Shown here piece by piece: positions 23,923 through 36,197 of a stretch of 64,000 nt of DNA. This DNA comes from Batkoa obscura (Eukaryota > Entomophthoromycota > Entomophthoromycetes > Entomophthorales > Batkoaceae), in the NCBI GenBank assembly GCA_030770535.1, contig JASVEC010000036.1:124001-188000 (forward strand), in the 5' to 3' direction. The notes beneath the pieces are model-generated. The model had not been told where the DNA came from, ran no database searches, and saw only the letters and a program-made list of their open reading frames with translations. The position numbers were made by a program, and so were the translations under genes. Positions within the stretch are counted from its first letter, which is position 1. Every line of letters begins with the position of its first letter.

Positions 23923-25938
23923 TTATTTTTCAAGCAAAAATTCCAACTTTTTAAATTCTTCAGTAGTTAATAATATTGTTGAAGGTCCAGAGGCAGGCGA
24001 CGAAGGTGATACAGTATAAGAATGTATCTCTGGAGGCGGAGTAATAATTAATGGTGTATTAGTCCCCCCCAATAATGGCAACATCTCGCCGCTAGAGTTC
24101 CTTTCTTGATTTTCACTTTTATGGAATGCTGCCATCCTAGTCTCAAACTCTCTAAACATTAACTCGGCCCTTTTCAATATCCCACGATAGTCTATAACAT
24201 TGGAGAGATCATTTATATACTTCGTAATATTAGAAAAATATATAACTATAAAAAATAATTTACTCTAAGAACTTCCTCAAGGGAATGAAGATGAGCAGCA
24301 ATAACATGCTGATGCATTTCGAGAATTGCAGCAGCAATAAACAGATGATAATGTTTCGTTAAATGATTGGTCCAAATAATCTAATATTTTAATCTTTATC
24401 CTTATAATTGACAAAATATTAAGTACCTCCCAAATTCTCATAATATTATCAAAGCTGAATTCACGTTTAAACCATATAAGTAACCACCGAAAGCACATAA
24501 ACATATTATCAGCGCTAATATCCACTATAAATGGTAAATAAGCAAGTAAAATATAGTCGAAATTGATTACCTAAATGAAGATGGAGAGTGGGTGCTATAA
24601 GTTTAATGAGTAGAGATAAAGTAGTCAATTGACCATGCATCCCTTGTTGATCTCTCGAAAAATTTGTTTTGACTTTATCCATAAAAGCTACAAAACACCA
24701 AAATGTTTCAACCTCATCTTGCATTACTGCAAAGATAGGGGATAAAAGATCACTCATTCCTTGCACATAGCCTAAGCTTGGGTTATAAAAATGATAACAT
24801 ATAAGGATGTCTTTCAATTGTTCGAGGTTCGCGTTACTTTGAGGTAAATTACTCTCCACGTGCTCGTCTTCCTCATTTTCAGAAAATAATGGGATATGCC
24901 TATCTGTTCTTAATACGTCTTTTTCTTTCGAAAATGTTAATAAATACAAACAAACAACTTTGAAACATACCAATTCTAAATGATTGTTCTTTGAAATCTT
25001 CCGATTCTCTAACAGTTGAATCCATCCATTTTTGTTTAATTGACCAATACGTATCACTAAATTGAATATAAATACCATATATATAATCAAACTAAACAAC
25101 TACCTTTTCTTGTTTAAAATCTCTTTCCTTTCACATTCATTTGCTTCCCATGGATAAACTCCAAGTAAGTATTTCCAAACTTCAGGTCTTATATCATGAT
25201 CAATCCCCTTTTAAAAGATCAATAACTTGTTTTAAAATTAAATAAGTAATTTACCCCTGAAAAAATGCGTTTTAGAATCTCATCTTTATCATTTTGTAAT
25301 TTGCTTTGTAACTTTGATTTCAATGGTTTAATATTTTGCGTGTAAAACCCAATCCATTCAACCGGTGTAAGCGGTTCTCTTGATAAGCATACTAATTCAT
25401 AACTAACTGTTGCTCTTCCATTATCCTTAAATTAAGTTAGAAAAACGATCAAAATCTATAAAAAAATCTTTTACAGATAAAACTTCAAAAGCTCCTACTT
25501 CGGTATCAAAGATGCCTTCAGAAAAGGGCGAAGTTAGTCCACTGCTCATGAAACCATGCTCTGAAGCAGCAGCATTAGGGAGCCTTGATAATGCGCCATT
25601 TAAAAGATTTGGTAAATCATTACTTGCTCTTTCAACAATCCCGGCAGCCCAACGGCTTAAATATAATCGGGTAATTTCGTCTAAACCTTGAGAGTGTAGG
25701 TTATTGGGATTTTGACTGTTTTCAAAGCCTGAAGTATTGGGCTGAGAACTGCCCTCAGTAGCTGGTAAAACAAAAGGTAAGACCTGCTTTGTAATTGGAG
25801 AGTTTAAAACGGTTTCTAAATAATTAGCTGTCTATTTCTATGTTGGTGTAGAATTCTACCTTGAAGCTCTTCACAAGCCCTAGTTACTTTTGCAAATGTC
25901 TCTAATACGGTCCAACGAAGTTCACTAAAATTACTCAT
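23923..25938 (-). CDS. GYP7: Gyp7/TBC1D15-type Rab GTPase-activating protein
   Basis: Nine exons on the minus strand: 25860-25938, 25475-25815, 25255-25425, 25104-25207, 24971-25056, 24571-24924, 24427-24524, 24264-24380 and 23923-24219. They total 1647 nt, or 548 residues. The TBC domain runs from FSGGIDHDIRPEVWKYLLG (catalytic Arg finger in DIRPEVW) through EKDVLRTDRHIPLF and YNPSLGYVQGMSDLLSPIF (Gln finger in YVQGMSD) to DNMFMCFRWLLIWFKREF and RIWEIIWTNHL. The TRTDR and YVQGM combination is typical of Gyp7, TBC1D15 and TBC1D17, which stimulate GTP hydrolysis by Rab7/Ypt7 on endolysosomal or mitochondrial membranes. It is shorter than yeast Gyp7 (746), with a reduced N-terminal region. The Pro/Ser-rich C-terminus looks unstructured. 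Confidence 0.88.
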
Positions 25939-26775
25939 AACTTTAACACTTAAACATCAAACCTGTGTATTTATTTCACAGTCACAAAAAAATTAGCTAC
26001 TTTAATTTGTCCTTTTTGCTTGGTCCCAAACATTTTGTTTGGAAATGACATAATTGTTTAATTTATAAGTAGTCTAAAAACTATTACAAAAATTTGGTGA
26101 TTTGATAAGCTCTACTTATTTATCAAGATTACAAAGACATTTTAATATATTCAAGTATCAATATATCAATGATATGTACCTTACTAAAACTAAATGTAAC
26201 AATAGAATTTTTCTATCTACAATACCATTAAGTATAATCTATAATTCATAGTTTGCTTTTTGATAACTTTAAATTAGAATTCTATAAAATTAAATAATCA
26301 TTTAGTTGATAGGAAAATCCTTTCTTAATGAAACAACCGGGATTATAAAAAATAAAGGCAGAAGATAATTTTATCACACTTTACTAACTATTTTTACGTT
26401 TGAAACATTAAATAGCAGTTTCTTTTGCTATCTTTAATAATAGACATACATGTATATCTATTTTGTCTTAAAGATTTGAACCTCATTTAATTTAGTTACC
26501 CTACACATTAATCCTTCATAATATTGTTGCAATTTTGATTTAAAGTAAAAGCCAATCTAAAAATGTTATTGATGCTTATAAGAGGTAATGCTAAAAATTA
26601 ATTTAAAAAACATTGTGAGGATTTAACTAAAATATTTTAATTTCTAAAGGCTAAAATTAAATATAATTTATTGCAACTTTAAATGTTTTAAGGATTAAAA
26701 ATATTGTAATAACTAAATAACAAGTTTATCTTTATAGCACTATTGTAAATATAAGAAGATAAATAACATCAATTA

Positions 26776-26880
26776 ATATGATGATGTTTTTTGGCTTCAT
26801 TGCTTTTTCTATCTTTTAAGCGCTATCTGAGTGGAAAAATTATTAATAAAATCCTTAAACACAAAAATACATCCTCATAT
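26776..26880 (-). mobile_element. MITE copy 5
   Basis: Minus-orientation copy from ATATGATGATGTTTTTTGGC to ACATCCTCATAT with the core AAGCGCTATCTGAG. Another copy in opposite orientation starts only 33 bp further on. Confidence 0.8.
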
Positions 26881-26913
26881 ATTAAGTATTTAATATAAGT
26901 AAAAAGATTCTTT

Positions 26914-27005
26914 TTGAGGATGTCTCTTTTTATTCAAGAAATTTGCCAATATTTTCCGCTTAGTAACGCTTAAAAAACGAAAAATGGTGAAACCAAAAAT
27001 TATTA
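26914..27005 (+). mobile_element. MITE copy 6 (degenerate)
   Basis: Plus orientation, from TTGAGGATGTCTCTTTTTAT to GAAACCAAAAATTATTAG. The core AGCGCT has become AACGCT and the right terminal repeat is lost. Confidence 0.65.
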
Positions 27006-27316
27006 GTTTCACTTAAAATCTAAATAAGAATATTTAATATAAAGATTGTTTATGAATATAGAAATACATTAGTACAAAACAACAAATATAAATGCTGCAA
27101 AAAATAGGAATGGAAAATCTAAAAAGACCTTAAATATACTACAGTTATAGAAAGGTTTAGTATTAAAAAAGTTACCAAATAAATTTGCTTTTTAAACAGG
27201 TGCATGTAGTTAAATAAACATATTGTATATTTTAATTTTATGTTTTAACAATAAAACTTGTCAGACAATATTAGTAAATTTGATATTTAACTTTTAAGGA
27301 AACGGCAAAACATATA

Positions 27317-27416
27317 GTATTTGAGGATATTTCTTTGGTTTCATCACTTTTTCTATTTTTTAAGTGTCGTTTGAGCAGAAGATTGTTAGTAAAATTTAAA
27401 AAATACACTTCCATAT
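27317..27416 (-). mobile_element. MITE copy 7
   Basis: Minus-orientation copy from TATTTGAGGATATTTCTTTG to ACACTTCCATAT. The core is altered to AAGTGTCGTTTGAG. Confidence 0.72.
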
Positions 27417-27693
27417 AGAAAAAACTCAAAGTGGACTTTTTAGACAGTAAAGGAATAAATTCTATTAGATATTCTTTTTTTATAACAATTCAATAATCTA
27501 AAAGTTGTAGCAACCTATGTTCACAAGTGTAATTAAAAATAAAACGTATAGCTTATAGCTAATGGCCAAACTTATTATTGGTGAGCATAGAGCCTACATA
27601 ATCTATTATTAATTGTAGTATAAAGCTGTCCCATTTTAAGTTTAATAAACTATAAAAAGTTCTGAAAGAACTAGCTTTCTTTATATTTTCTTC

Positions 27694-29090
27694 ATGGCTC
27701 TCTTTTTTCATTTTTCCTACCCTTCTTACTTTTCAACTTCAGAAACTATTAACCCTCAATAACAGAAGAAGTATATATTAGTAGACGACACGAGTTATTG
27801 TATCAGTGGTTATTATTATTCAGAAGATTTAGAAAATTATGAAAACAAAAATGTGTGTAAATTAGATTTGAACAAGGACTTCAAAGTAAGCAATTGAATA
27901 GCGCCTTTGGATAAACTCATTTCACCAAATTCAAATTGAATAATGAAAGGACCAAGTGTACTCAGATTCGATAGTAAAGGGGAAAACAACGTTGTCACTA
28001 TTTTTAGTGGAAATGGACTATTTAGACTAGCGTATTAACACACTATCAAAAACAGCTAGATTATTGTTAACGCTTCTAATAATAAATTGTTAACTTTTTT
28101 AAAAGATATAGGAATGTATATCAGCCTGAGCCTTGATAACCAAACTGCTTTTAGTTTTTTACGAAGTGATGTAGTAAGCAATCAAATCACATTATATAGT
28201 TCTCAAATTATTAAGAATGATAATGTTCATAATTCAATGCGCTTTTCTTTAATACTCATAAATATTGAAACAGGGTTATTCAAAGACATGTATATTAAAT
28301 TGTGTATGAATTTAATGCAAAAACTTTTATACATAAAGGAAAGCTTTATTAACTAAATTTTGAGGATAAAAATGGTAACAAACTACCAATGAATAAAATA
28401 AAAGAAGTGAACTTCAGTGATAATAAGATTAAGGATATATCCTTGAATGGTGAAATACCGAATGAAAGGTTTCATTCAAATTTTAAAATTATAAAAAACA
28501 TATTACATTTGTTTACATTCAAAGAAGGTGATAAAAATGTATTTTATATGTTAGATATGGTTACCTTCAAATGGAGTAAAAGAGTTGTCAACTTTCAAAT
28601 CTTAGAGTTAAGTTGTTTGATTTCATATAAGGATTTAGTTATTACTTCTTTTGGTAGTAGAAAGGATTTTGAGAGTTCGGGGCAAACAAGGATTTTTAAT
28701 ATTAGAACTTGGGAAGAGGTAGATAATGTACCTGGAAATAATAGCTCAAATATAGAAAAGAGTGATATAAGAAAAGATGACTCAAAAAGAAATGATTTAC
28801 TAAAAAAACAAGAGCCAAATTCGCTTAATATCCTACTAATTGCAGATACTATTCGAAGTTTATTTTTTATCTTATAGATAGTGTTTACCTTACTTTTCAT
28901 TTACTATAAGAAAAAAAAGGATAATAAATATAAACCAGATGAAAACATACCAAGAGTTATACTCGAACTCGCTATCTTACCTATTTCTAGAGTTACAGAT
29001 ATTAAAGTTAATTTGAGGTATTCTCCTCATTCTACTCATTATTATAAATCTGATGTTACTGATTTAGATTTACTGGGCTACCTTATCTAA
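27694..29090 (+). pseudogene. Kelch membrane-protein pseudogene A
   Basis: Dead paralogue of the kelch gene at 40846-42264. It opens with a signal-like MALFFHFSYP and matches the live gene through SETINPQ, SGYYYSEDLENYENKN, KLDLNKDFKVSN and onward to the transmembrane and tail region. Several in-frame stops interrupt it, for instance after SETINPQ and inside the transmembrane helix after IRSLFFIL. Divergence from the live gene is high in the first two-thirds. About 28549-28770 is almost identical to it, with two differences seen by eye. The last third instead matches pseudogene B at 43275-43803 nearly base for base. Confidence 0.85.
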
Positions 29091-29754
29091 GACTAAAAAA
29101 TATTCAGCTATAACTATCTGTTTTATTATATAATAAAACAAATTTCGATACCACTTTACAAGTTTGTTTATGTGTTAATAAAATATTTAAGAGCATAGCC
29201 CTTTTTAGTAGTTATGGAAAATACCTATGAAAAATGTATACATTTTTAAAAAAATTTGCTTTTTTTTGTACACTGCATAGCTTTATTATCATAATGAAAT
29301 TATGGCATATATTAACACCTTGCTCTTTACACATAAATTCAAAATCCTACCAATTTTAAATAGTTTATTTTTGTACTCTTTATGGTTAAAATTTTCTCAA
29401 AATATTTTTTACAAAACTTTAATTGCTTGTGCTTTATGAATATAAAAAATTATAAAAAGTTAGAATTTCAAATATTGATTCTTTTCCAGGGATATATACA
29501 AACGTACTCGTATAATTAATATAACATATTACGCTTTATATAATAATTTAAATATTATAAATGACATTTCCTACCTAAAACCTTTTCATCCCTTAATTTA
29601 CTGATCTTTCAACTCATCAATAGCCAACAAAATTTTATAATAAAATGCATTTGATTTGCCTTTGTTAGAACGCGAAATCAAAAATCAGTGATCTCAACCA
29701 ATTTTAAAAAGCAAAAATCAACTTCAATACTTTTTTAAAAAACAAATTTTAAAC
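29091..29754. other. SMC1 upstream region
   Basis: 664 bp of AT-rich DNA between the kelch pseudogene and SMC1. It must contain the SMC1 promoter. I see no element or ORF worth naming. Confidence 0.55.
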
Positions 29755-32700
29755 ATGGGATTGGACTACATTGAAGTTGAAAACTTCAAATCTTATAGAG
29801 GGAAGCAAATGATCGGCCCCTTTTTTAAGTTTACGGCTGTTATAGGACCTAATGGGGCTGGTAAGATTTAACATTATCAAACTTAATCATCAATTTCAAA
29901 CCTTTAACATTTAGGTAAATCCAATTTAATGGATGCCATCTGTTTTGTACTTGGAATAAAAACCTTACATTTACGTTCCAGTAATTTAACTGATTTAATC
30001 TATCGTGGGATAAAGGGATCCAAGAATCCTGAAGATTCCCCTAAAGAAGCTTGTGTTAAAGCCAATTATATCAAATCCGATAACCGTACTAGGATTGAAT
30101 TTAAACGTACTATCAATAGCAATGGAGTATCAACTTATTATTACAATGGTACTGCTGTGTCTTATAAAGCTTATTCACAACTTTTAAAAGAAGAAAATAT
30201 CTTAACCGATGCTAGAAATTTTTTAGTATTTCAAGGAGATGTCGAAGCAGTGGCTAGTCAGTCCTCAAAAGCCTTAACTGGATTAATCGAAAAAGTTAGT
30301 GGTTCCATGGAGTTAAAAGATAGATATGATGAATTGAAGGCACAAATGGAAATAGCTACTGAGGAAACAGCATATACTTTTAATAAAAAAAGGGGTATGG
30401 ATGCAGAAGTTAAACAGTTTAAAGAACAGAAGGAAGAAGCAGATAAATATCAACAAATTAGTAATGAAAAAATGAATTTGGTTGTTAAACAATTATTATG
30501 GCGCATTTATCATATTGAACAAAGTTTTGTTGCAACAGAAGAAGAATTGGATAAAACTGACGAGGAAATTAAAAGGTTAGAAAGTGAAAGAGTAAGTATA
30601 CGTTATGTATTATGAAATTTTATTGATTTTTATTTAGTCCAATGAAGAGCAAAATTATTCTAATCTTAAAGGAGAAGAAAGTAGTGCTAAGGTTGAAGTC
30701 AAAACAGCCGAATTTAGAATTAAAAATGAAAAGGCAAAGCTTGATTCAAAGATACCAGAGATGCTTCTATACAATGAAAAAATTATTTGTATCCAATCCA
30801 AAGTCAATGATATACAAGAAAATTCAGCTAAAGTAAAAAGAGATTCCGAACGTCAAAAGAAGGTAGTTGAAGATTTAAAAAGGAATTTGGATCTCTCAAA
30901 GAATGCTTTAAAGCTCCATGAACAAGAAGCTGAAAAGATAAAAGCAAAAGATCTTAGTCCAAATGATCAGATTGAATACAATAGGTTAAGAGAAGAGTTT
31001 AATACTAAGTTTGGGCACTTATTACAGAATTTAGAACAGGTTGAAAGACCAGAAAAACGTTGTAAGGATCAAGTGGAGGCTACTGAACAAAATTTATTAC
31101 AGATTCAGCATCGTATAAGCCGTGTTGAGCAAGCTGAAATTGAACTTAAAGATAGAGAGAATGGAGTGAAAAAGTCATTAGAAAGTAACCAAAAGGAACT
31201 AAATGAAGCTAGTAAAGAGCTTAAGGATTTTAAAGATGAGCAAAGCCGACTTGAAATGGAAGAAAAGAGTAAGAATGAAAGGCTTACAAAAACATTAAAT
31301 AGTTTAGTTCAAGCTAAAGTGGATGAAAGGATTTCTATTCGAGAGCAAAAATTTAAAGAGGGTCTTGAGACTTTAAAAAGAATTTTTCCAGGAGTTCATG
31401 GGCGTATTGTAGATCTTATCAAACCAAAAGATAAAAAAAATGAAGTAGCTATACTTACTTTATTAGGTAAAGATTTGGATGCTGTATTAGTTAATAATGA
31501 AAGTACAGCTATGGAATGTATTAAATATCTTAAAGATCAACGACTTGGATCTACAAAGTTTATTCCATTAAATACCATCTCTTCTGTTTTGATTCAAGAT
31601 AAATATCGTCATTTTGAAAAAGCTAATTTAGCTATTGATTTGATTGATTATGATAATCGATTTGAAAGAGCTTTACAATATTGCTGTGGTAATTCCATTG
31701 TTTGTGAAGATTTTAATGTGGCTAGGCACATCTGTTTTGAATTAAATCAAGAAGTTAAAGGTAATAAGAAGAACACTCATTAATATTTAATACTTTTACT
31801 AAAATGATTTTATTCTAGCTGTTACATTAAATGGTACTATTATTCATCGAAGCGGTTTAATTACAGGTGGTGGTGCAGAAATTATTGGATCAACAGCAGC
31901 TACTAGACGTTGGGAAGAAAAGAAATTGGATGGTAAGGATGATATTACCTAATAGTATTAAGTAATAAATGTCATTATAGAATTAAAAAGAGAAAAGGAA
32001 AAATTATTAAATGAATTAAATGAAATTCAAAAATTAAAGAGGAGAGGGAACGTTGAAGAAGTTTTAAATATTAAAATTCAAACTTTAAAAGCAAACATTC
32101 AATCTTTGCAAGAAGAGAAGGTATTTTATTTTTATCAATTGTTGATGAGATGCTTATTTGTTTTTATTTAGAGTAAACTTAGTAAAGATTTAATATCCAA
32201 TGGCCAAGAACAAACGGTTTTAAAGAATAAACAAAATAAACTTCAACAAGATTTAAATCAAGTAAGTTACTTTATCTGATTATACTATTAATAAACTAGC
32301 TTTTATAAATAGAATAAGAAGGATTTAGATAAGGCTAAAGCAGAAGCGGATGTAGTAAGAAAGGAGGTTTATCAAGAGCAAGACAAAATATTTTCCACAT
32401 TTTGTAGTAGATTAAATTTAGCTAATATTCGAGATTATGAAAATTATCGATTAAAATCAACTCAATCTATTGTTGAAAGAAACTTGAAATATAAATCAGC
32501 TATATCAGTATTAGAAAATCAGTAATTTTAATTAATAATAACACCAAATAATAATTAAATTAACAAATAATAACTAATAGATTTACCTTTGAATCCATGC
32601 GTCTTGAAGAAACAGAGCAAAGATCAACTGCATTGACACAAAGTTTACAACAAGAATTAAGAGAATATAATGAACAGCAAAGTAAAAAACAACGAGTAAA

Positions 32701-34115
32701 AGAAGAATGTGATGGATTTAATGAAAATATTCGACAATTAGAGCAACAACTAGGAAATTGTAAACAAAAATTATTATTGATATCAATTAAAGTACAAGAA
32801 TGTCAACGAAAGTTAAATCAAAAATTGAATTTAATTAATTCCAATAATAAAATTATTACAGCTAATGAAACTGTTTTGAGTAAATTGGATGCGGAAAGAT
32901 CTTCTATTATTAGACGTTGTAAGTTGGAAACTTTACCTCTTCCCTTAAGAGCTGGACAAACTTTAAATAGATTTGATTTGATTCAGGTAAATAAAATAAT
33001 GAATCTAAATGGTTTAGATATTTATCTTATTTTAGGGGGATCGTCGAGATACAGGTAGAGACTATGAACAAATCGAAAACAGAAGAATTAAAAGAAGTGA
33101 TTGGCAACTTAAAATTGAATTTCAATCTATTACTCAAGATATGAGAAGAGTAAATTTTTATTTTATTTTATTTTATAAAAAAGAAATCAAAATATTAATT
33201 AATTTATTATTTTACAAAAACAGAAAGATTACGAAGAAGAAATGAGAAAATTAGATGAAAAAATTAACCAATTAAGCAACGAATTGGATAAAATGGCACC
33301 TAATCTTAAAGCTGCTTTAAAGTAACCTATTTTATTATTAAATTTAATTATTATATATTTTAATTAATAAAATTTATTTAGATTTAATGATGCACGTAAA
33401 AAATCGAATCAAACCGAAAAAGAGTTTAATCAAACAAGGCAATATATGACTGAATTAAGAAGTCAATTTAATCAAGTTAAAAATGAAAGGTAAAAATAGA
33501 GTAATTCGATAATAAATATTAACAACTAAATCCTTTATTTAGATACAATCACTTTTACAAAGCATTTGAACACATCCGTAATGCTATCAATCCCATTTAT
33601 AAAGAGTTAACACGTGGAAGAGCCTTCCCCATGGGTGGTACTGCTTATTTAAGTTTAGAAAATAGTGAAGAGCCATACCTAGAAGGAATAAAATACCATG
33701 CAATGCCCCCAATGAAACGCTTCCGTGACATGGAACAATTATCCGGTGGGGAAAAATCGGTAGCTGCCTTAGCTTTATTATTTGCTATTCATTCTTTCCA
33801 ACCAGCTCCATTTTTTGTATTAGATGAAGTAGATGCTGCTTTAGATAATTTTAATGTACATAAAGTGGCAAGTTATTTAAGAAAATATTCTAGTCCAGAT
33901 GTAGAAAAACAAACACAGTTTTTGGTCATTTCATTAAAGAAAGGATTATTTGAAAGAGCTAATTCACTTGTTGGTGTTTGCAGAGATAGAGCTAAAAATT
34001 CTTCAATGGTGTTAACGTTGGATGTAAGTTATTTATTTTTATGCTTTTGATTATATATTAATAGATTTTTTAGTTGGAACAATATGATACTGGTATTGCT
34101 GGCGAAGGTCATTAA
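29755..34115 (+). CDS. SMC1: Cohesin subunit SMC1 (13 exons)
   Basis: Exons: 29755-29860, 29915-30591, 30638-31760, 31819-31932, 31981-32120, 32172-32261, 32313-32521, 32581-32986, 33036-33149, 33224-33321, 33382-33489, 33543-34023 and 34074-34115. They total 3708 nt, or 1235 residues (yeast 1225, human 1233). The start [18 protein letters not shown] is typical of SMC1. Walker A is GPNGAGKSN at 31-39. The hinge lies around [16 protein letters not shown] to [14 protein letters not shown], between two long coiled coils. The C-terminal head has the ABC signature [15 protein letters not shown] and Walker [14 protein letters not shown]. It forms the cohesin ring with SMC3 and kleisin, holding sister chromatids. 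The first intron splits the Walker A glycine codon. Confidence 0.97.
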
Positions 34116-34335
34116 ATAAATGGATTGTAAAGATAGCAATAAATTGAAAGTAATTTAAATAATTTAAATTTAACTTTGATGTTTTAACAATTTATTTTTT
34201 ATAATTATCAAAGATTAACATGTTAAATTAATTTAAGATATTTTATAATTAAATTTAAAATTTGATATCATAATAACAACTAATAATATATCATTTTTAA
34301 TATAAAAATCCACTTTATTTCCCATTTCAACTTGA
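34116..34335. other. Convergent 3' spacer
   Basis: 220 bp separating the stops of SMC1 (plus) and the CoA ligase gene (minus). AT-rich, expected to hold both poly(A) sites. Confidence 0.5.
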
Positions 34336-35892
34336 TTAAATCTTTGCTTTCTTACCAAAGAAATCGACCATTTTTCTTCTTTGAATTTTTCCAGTGGCTG
34401 TCTTTGGTAACTTATCAGTAAAATAAATTTTCTTTGGGACTTTAAACTTGGCCATTTTGAGTTCACAAAAGTTTTTAATTTCTTGTTCTGTAACTTTTTG
34501 TCCTTCCTTAACTTTAACCACTGCATTCACTTCTTGACCATATTTTTTATCGTCTACTGCAAAGCATACCGCTTCCGCAATTTTACTATGTTGTAATAAT
34601 ACACCATCCACTTCTAGAGGTGATATTTTTTCACCACCACGATTAATTAATTCCTTAATTCTACCGGTTAAGAAAAGATAACCATCCTTATCAAATTTAC
34701 CTTGATCTCCTGTTCTAAAATAACCTTCCAAAGTAAATGATTCTTGATTAGCTTTGATATTATTAAGATAACCTTTAGTAACATTTTCTCCTTTAATACA
34801 TACTTCTCCTTCTTCTACTTCTTTACCTTCAGAATCTAATATTTTAATTGATACACCTTGAGGAATTCCTACTGATCCTGGTTTTTGTTGATTAAGAGAT
34901 AAAGGGTTACTCGTCATTTGATGGGCGGCTTCGGTCATAGCATAAGCCTCTAAAACTGGTGCTTGAAACTTATTTTTTAAATCCTCAAATGTCTTAGGTG
35001 CTAATGAAGAAGAACATGAACGAATAAATCGAATATTAATCTTTTTTTCTTGTTTAGGAAATGGTATATTTAATAATATTTGATGAATAGTAGGTACTGC
35101 TGAATACCAAGTACATTCATAATTTCCAAAATCTTCCCAAAATGTAGTAGCGGAAAATTTAGGTGGAATGATACAATGACCACCTGATAAAAGTGTAGAA
35201 AATAAAGCACCAATTAAACCATGAACATGAAACAACGGCATTACAATATAACTTTTATCATTGGAAGTTAAGTGATAAGTATTAACAATGTTCTTTAATG
35301 TAGTGACTATATTTTTATGAGTTAATGGCACCGCTTTTGGTTGACCAGTAGTACCCGATGTATGTAATAATAAAGCCACGTCAGAAGGTATTGGTTTGAT
35401 ATTTCTACTTTTATCCTCATAAATCTTATTTGTATTATTCCCATTCCAAGGAGTTAATTCCACTTTCCCATTATTCCATTTTAATATTAACAAATTTAAA
35501 TTCAATTTTTTAATTACTTTTAAAATGGGAATATCATCTGAAACGAATAAGTTTTCATGTAATATCACTGTTTTTGAATTAGAATCTTTTAAATAAAATT
35601 CGAATTCAGTGCTAGTAAATGTAGCATTTAATGGACAGGCAACCCCTCGAAGTTGAACAATGGATAAGAAAGTGAGTACAAATTCAATACTATTATCACA
35701 TAATAAGGTTACTCGATCATTGGAAGAGAGTTGAGTGTAAGTATAAAGCTGAGAACTTAAGGAAGAGAGTTGGGTTTGTAATTGATTGTAAGTCAAAGTG
35801 ACATCTTTTGCTTTAACATGGGCTTTAGTGTTGGTAAGTGCAGGACGATTTACATCACTAGGGGTTAATAAATCAAGTAAAGTGAGGGCCAT
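34336..35892 (-). CDS. PCS60: Peroxisomal-type acyl/oxalyl-CoA synthetase, Pcs60/AAE3-like
   Basis: Single exon, 518 residues. It belongs to the ANL adenylating superfamily. The AMP-binding P-loop LLLHTSGTTGQPKAV is at 174-188, then MPLFHVHGL, EAYAMTEAAHQMTSNPLS, YFRTGDQGKFDKDGYLFLTG with RIKELINRGGEKISPLEVD (hinge and adenine contacts), and the catalytic lysine in LPKTATGKIQRRK. Overall similarity is to yeast Pcs60/Fat2 and plant AAE3, which make oxalyl-CoA. The protein ends AKI, a variant type 1 peroxisomal targeting signal, fitting peroxisomal location. It shares a 305-bp divergent promoter with SEN2. Substrate is not provable from sequence, and 4-coumarate:CoA ligase-like activity is the main alternative. 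Confidence 0.88.
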   Translation of the reverse strand: MALTLLDLLTPSDVNRPALTNTKAHVKAKDVTLTYNQLQTQLSSLSSQLYTYTQLSSNDRVTLLCDNSIEFVLTFLSIVQLRGVACPLNATFTSTEFEFYLKDSNSKTVILHENLFVSDDIPILKVIKKLNLNLLILKWNNGKVELTPWNGNNTNKIYEDKSRNIKPIPSDVALLLHTSGTTGQPKAVPLTHKNIVTTLKNIVNTYHLTSNDKSYIVMPLFHVHGLIGALFSTLLSGGHCIIPPKFSATTFWEDFGNYECTWYSAVPTIHQILLNIPFPKQEKKINIRFIRSCSSSLAPKTFEDLKNKFQAPVLEAYAMTEAAHQMTSNPLSLNQQKPGSVGIPQGVSIKILDSEGKEVEEGEVCIKGENVTKGYLNNIKANQESFTLEGYFRTGDQGKFDKDGYLFLTGRIKELINRGGEKISPLEVDGVLLQHSKIAEAVCFAVDDKKYGQEVNAVVKVKEGQKVTEQEIKNFCELKMAKFKVPKKIYFTDKLPKTATGKIQRRKMVDFFGKKAKI

Positions 35893-36197
35893 TGTTTAGA
35901 TTGTATATGATTATTATAAAATTTAATAGAATTTAATCTGTAAAAAATTTCAAGTTTTAAGAGATAAGTAATTGATGAGGTTATTTATAGTAGTTATCGC
36001 GTTATAGAAAATTTTGGAATAAATGAAATTATGACCAAATTCGTATAGTAGTTAAATAAATTTACTTCTAAATTGAGTTATTAAGATTTATTTTTAGTAT
36101 TATCAATTGATAAGTGTCAGTTTGATTCATAAATTTAAGTTGATTGTGATTGTATTTTAAATTTTTGTTTCTTTTAGAATTTAATAAAGTATGAAAA
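35893..36197. promoter_or_regulatory. Divergent promoter region, CoA ligase and SEN2
   Basis: 305 bp between the two divergent starts. AT-rich throughout. I cannot single out a TATA box or operator with confidence, but both promoters must lie here or overlap. Confidence 0.5.

Larger units (their letters stand above)
25939..27693. other. Intergenic with three MITEs
   Basis: AT-rich spacer between the TBC gene start and a kelch pseudogene. It contains fold-back elements at 26776-26880, 26914-27005 and 27317-27416. No ORF is supported. Confidence 0.6.

Noticed and set aside
28595-28900. Antisense ORF of 101 residues conserved at three loci
   Set aside because: It is the reverse strand of the shared kelch segment; its conservation follows from the recent copying.
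29929-34050. Several independent small genes across the SMC1 locus
   Set aside because: All join by canonical GT-AG introns in frame to one SMC1 protein of expected length with both head halves.
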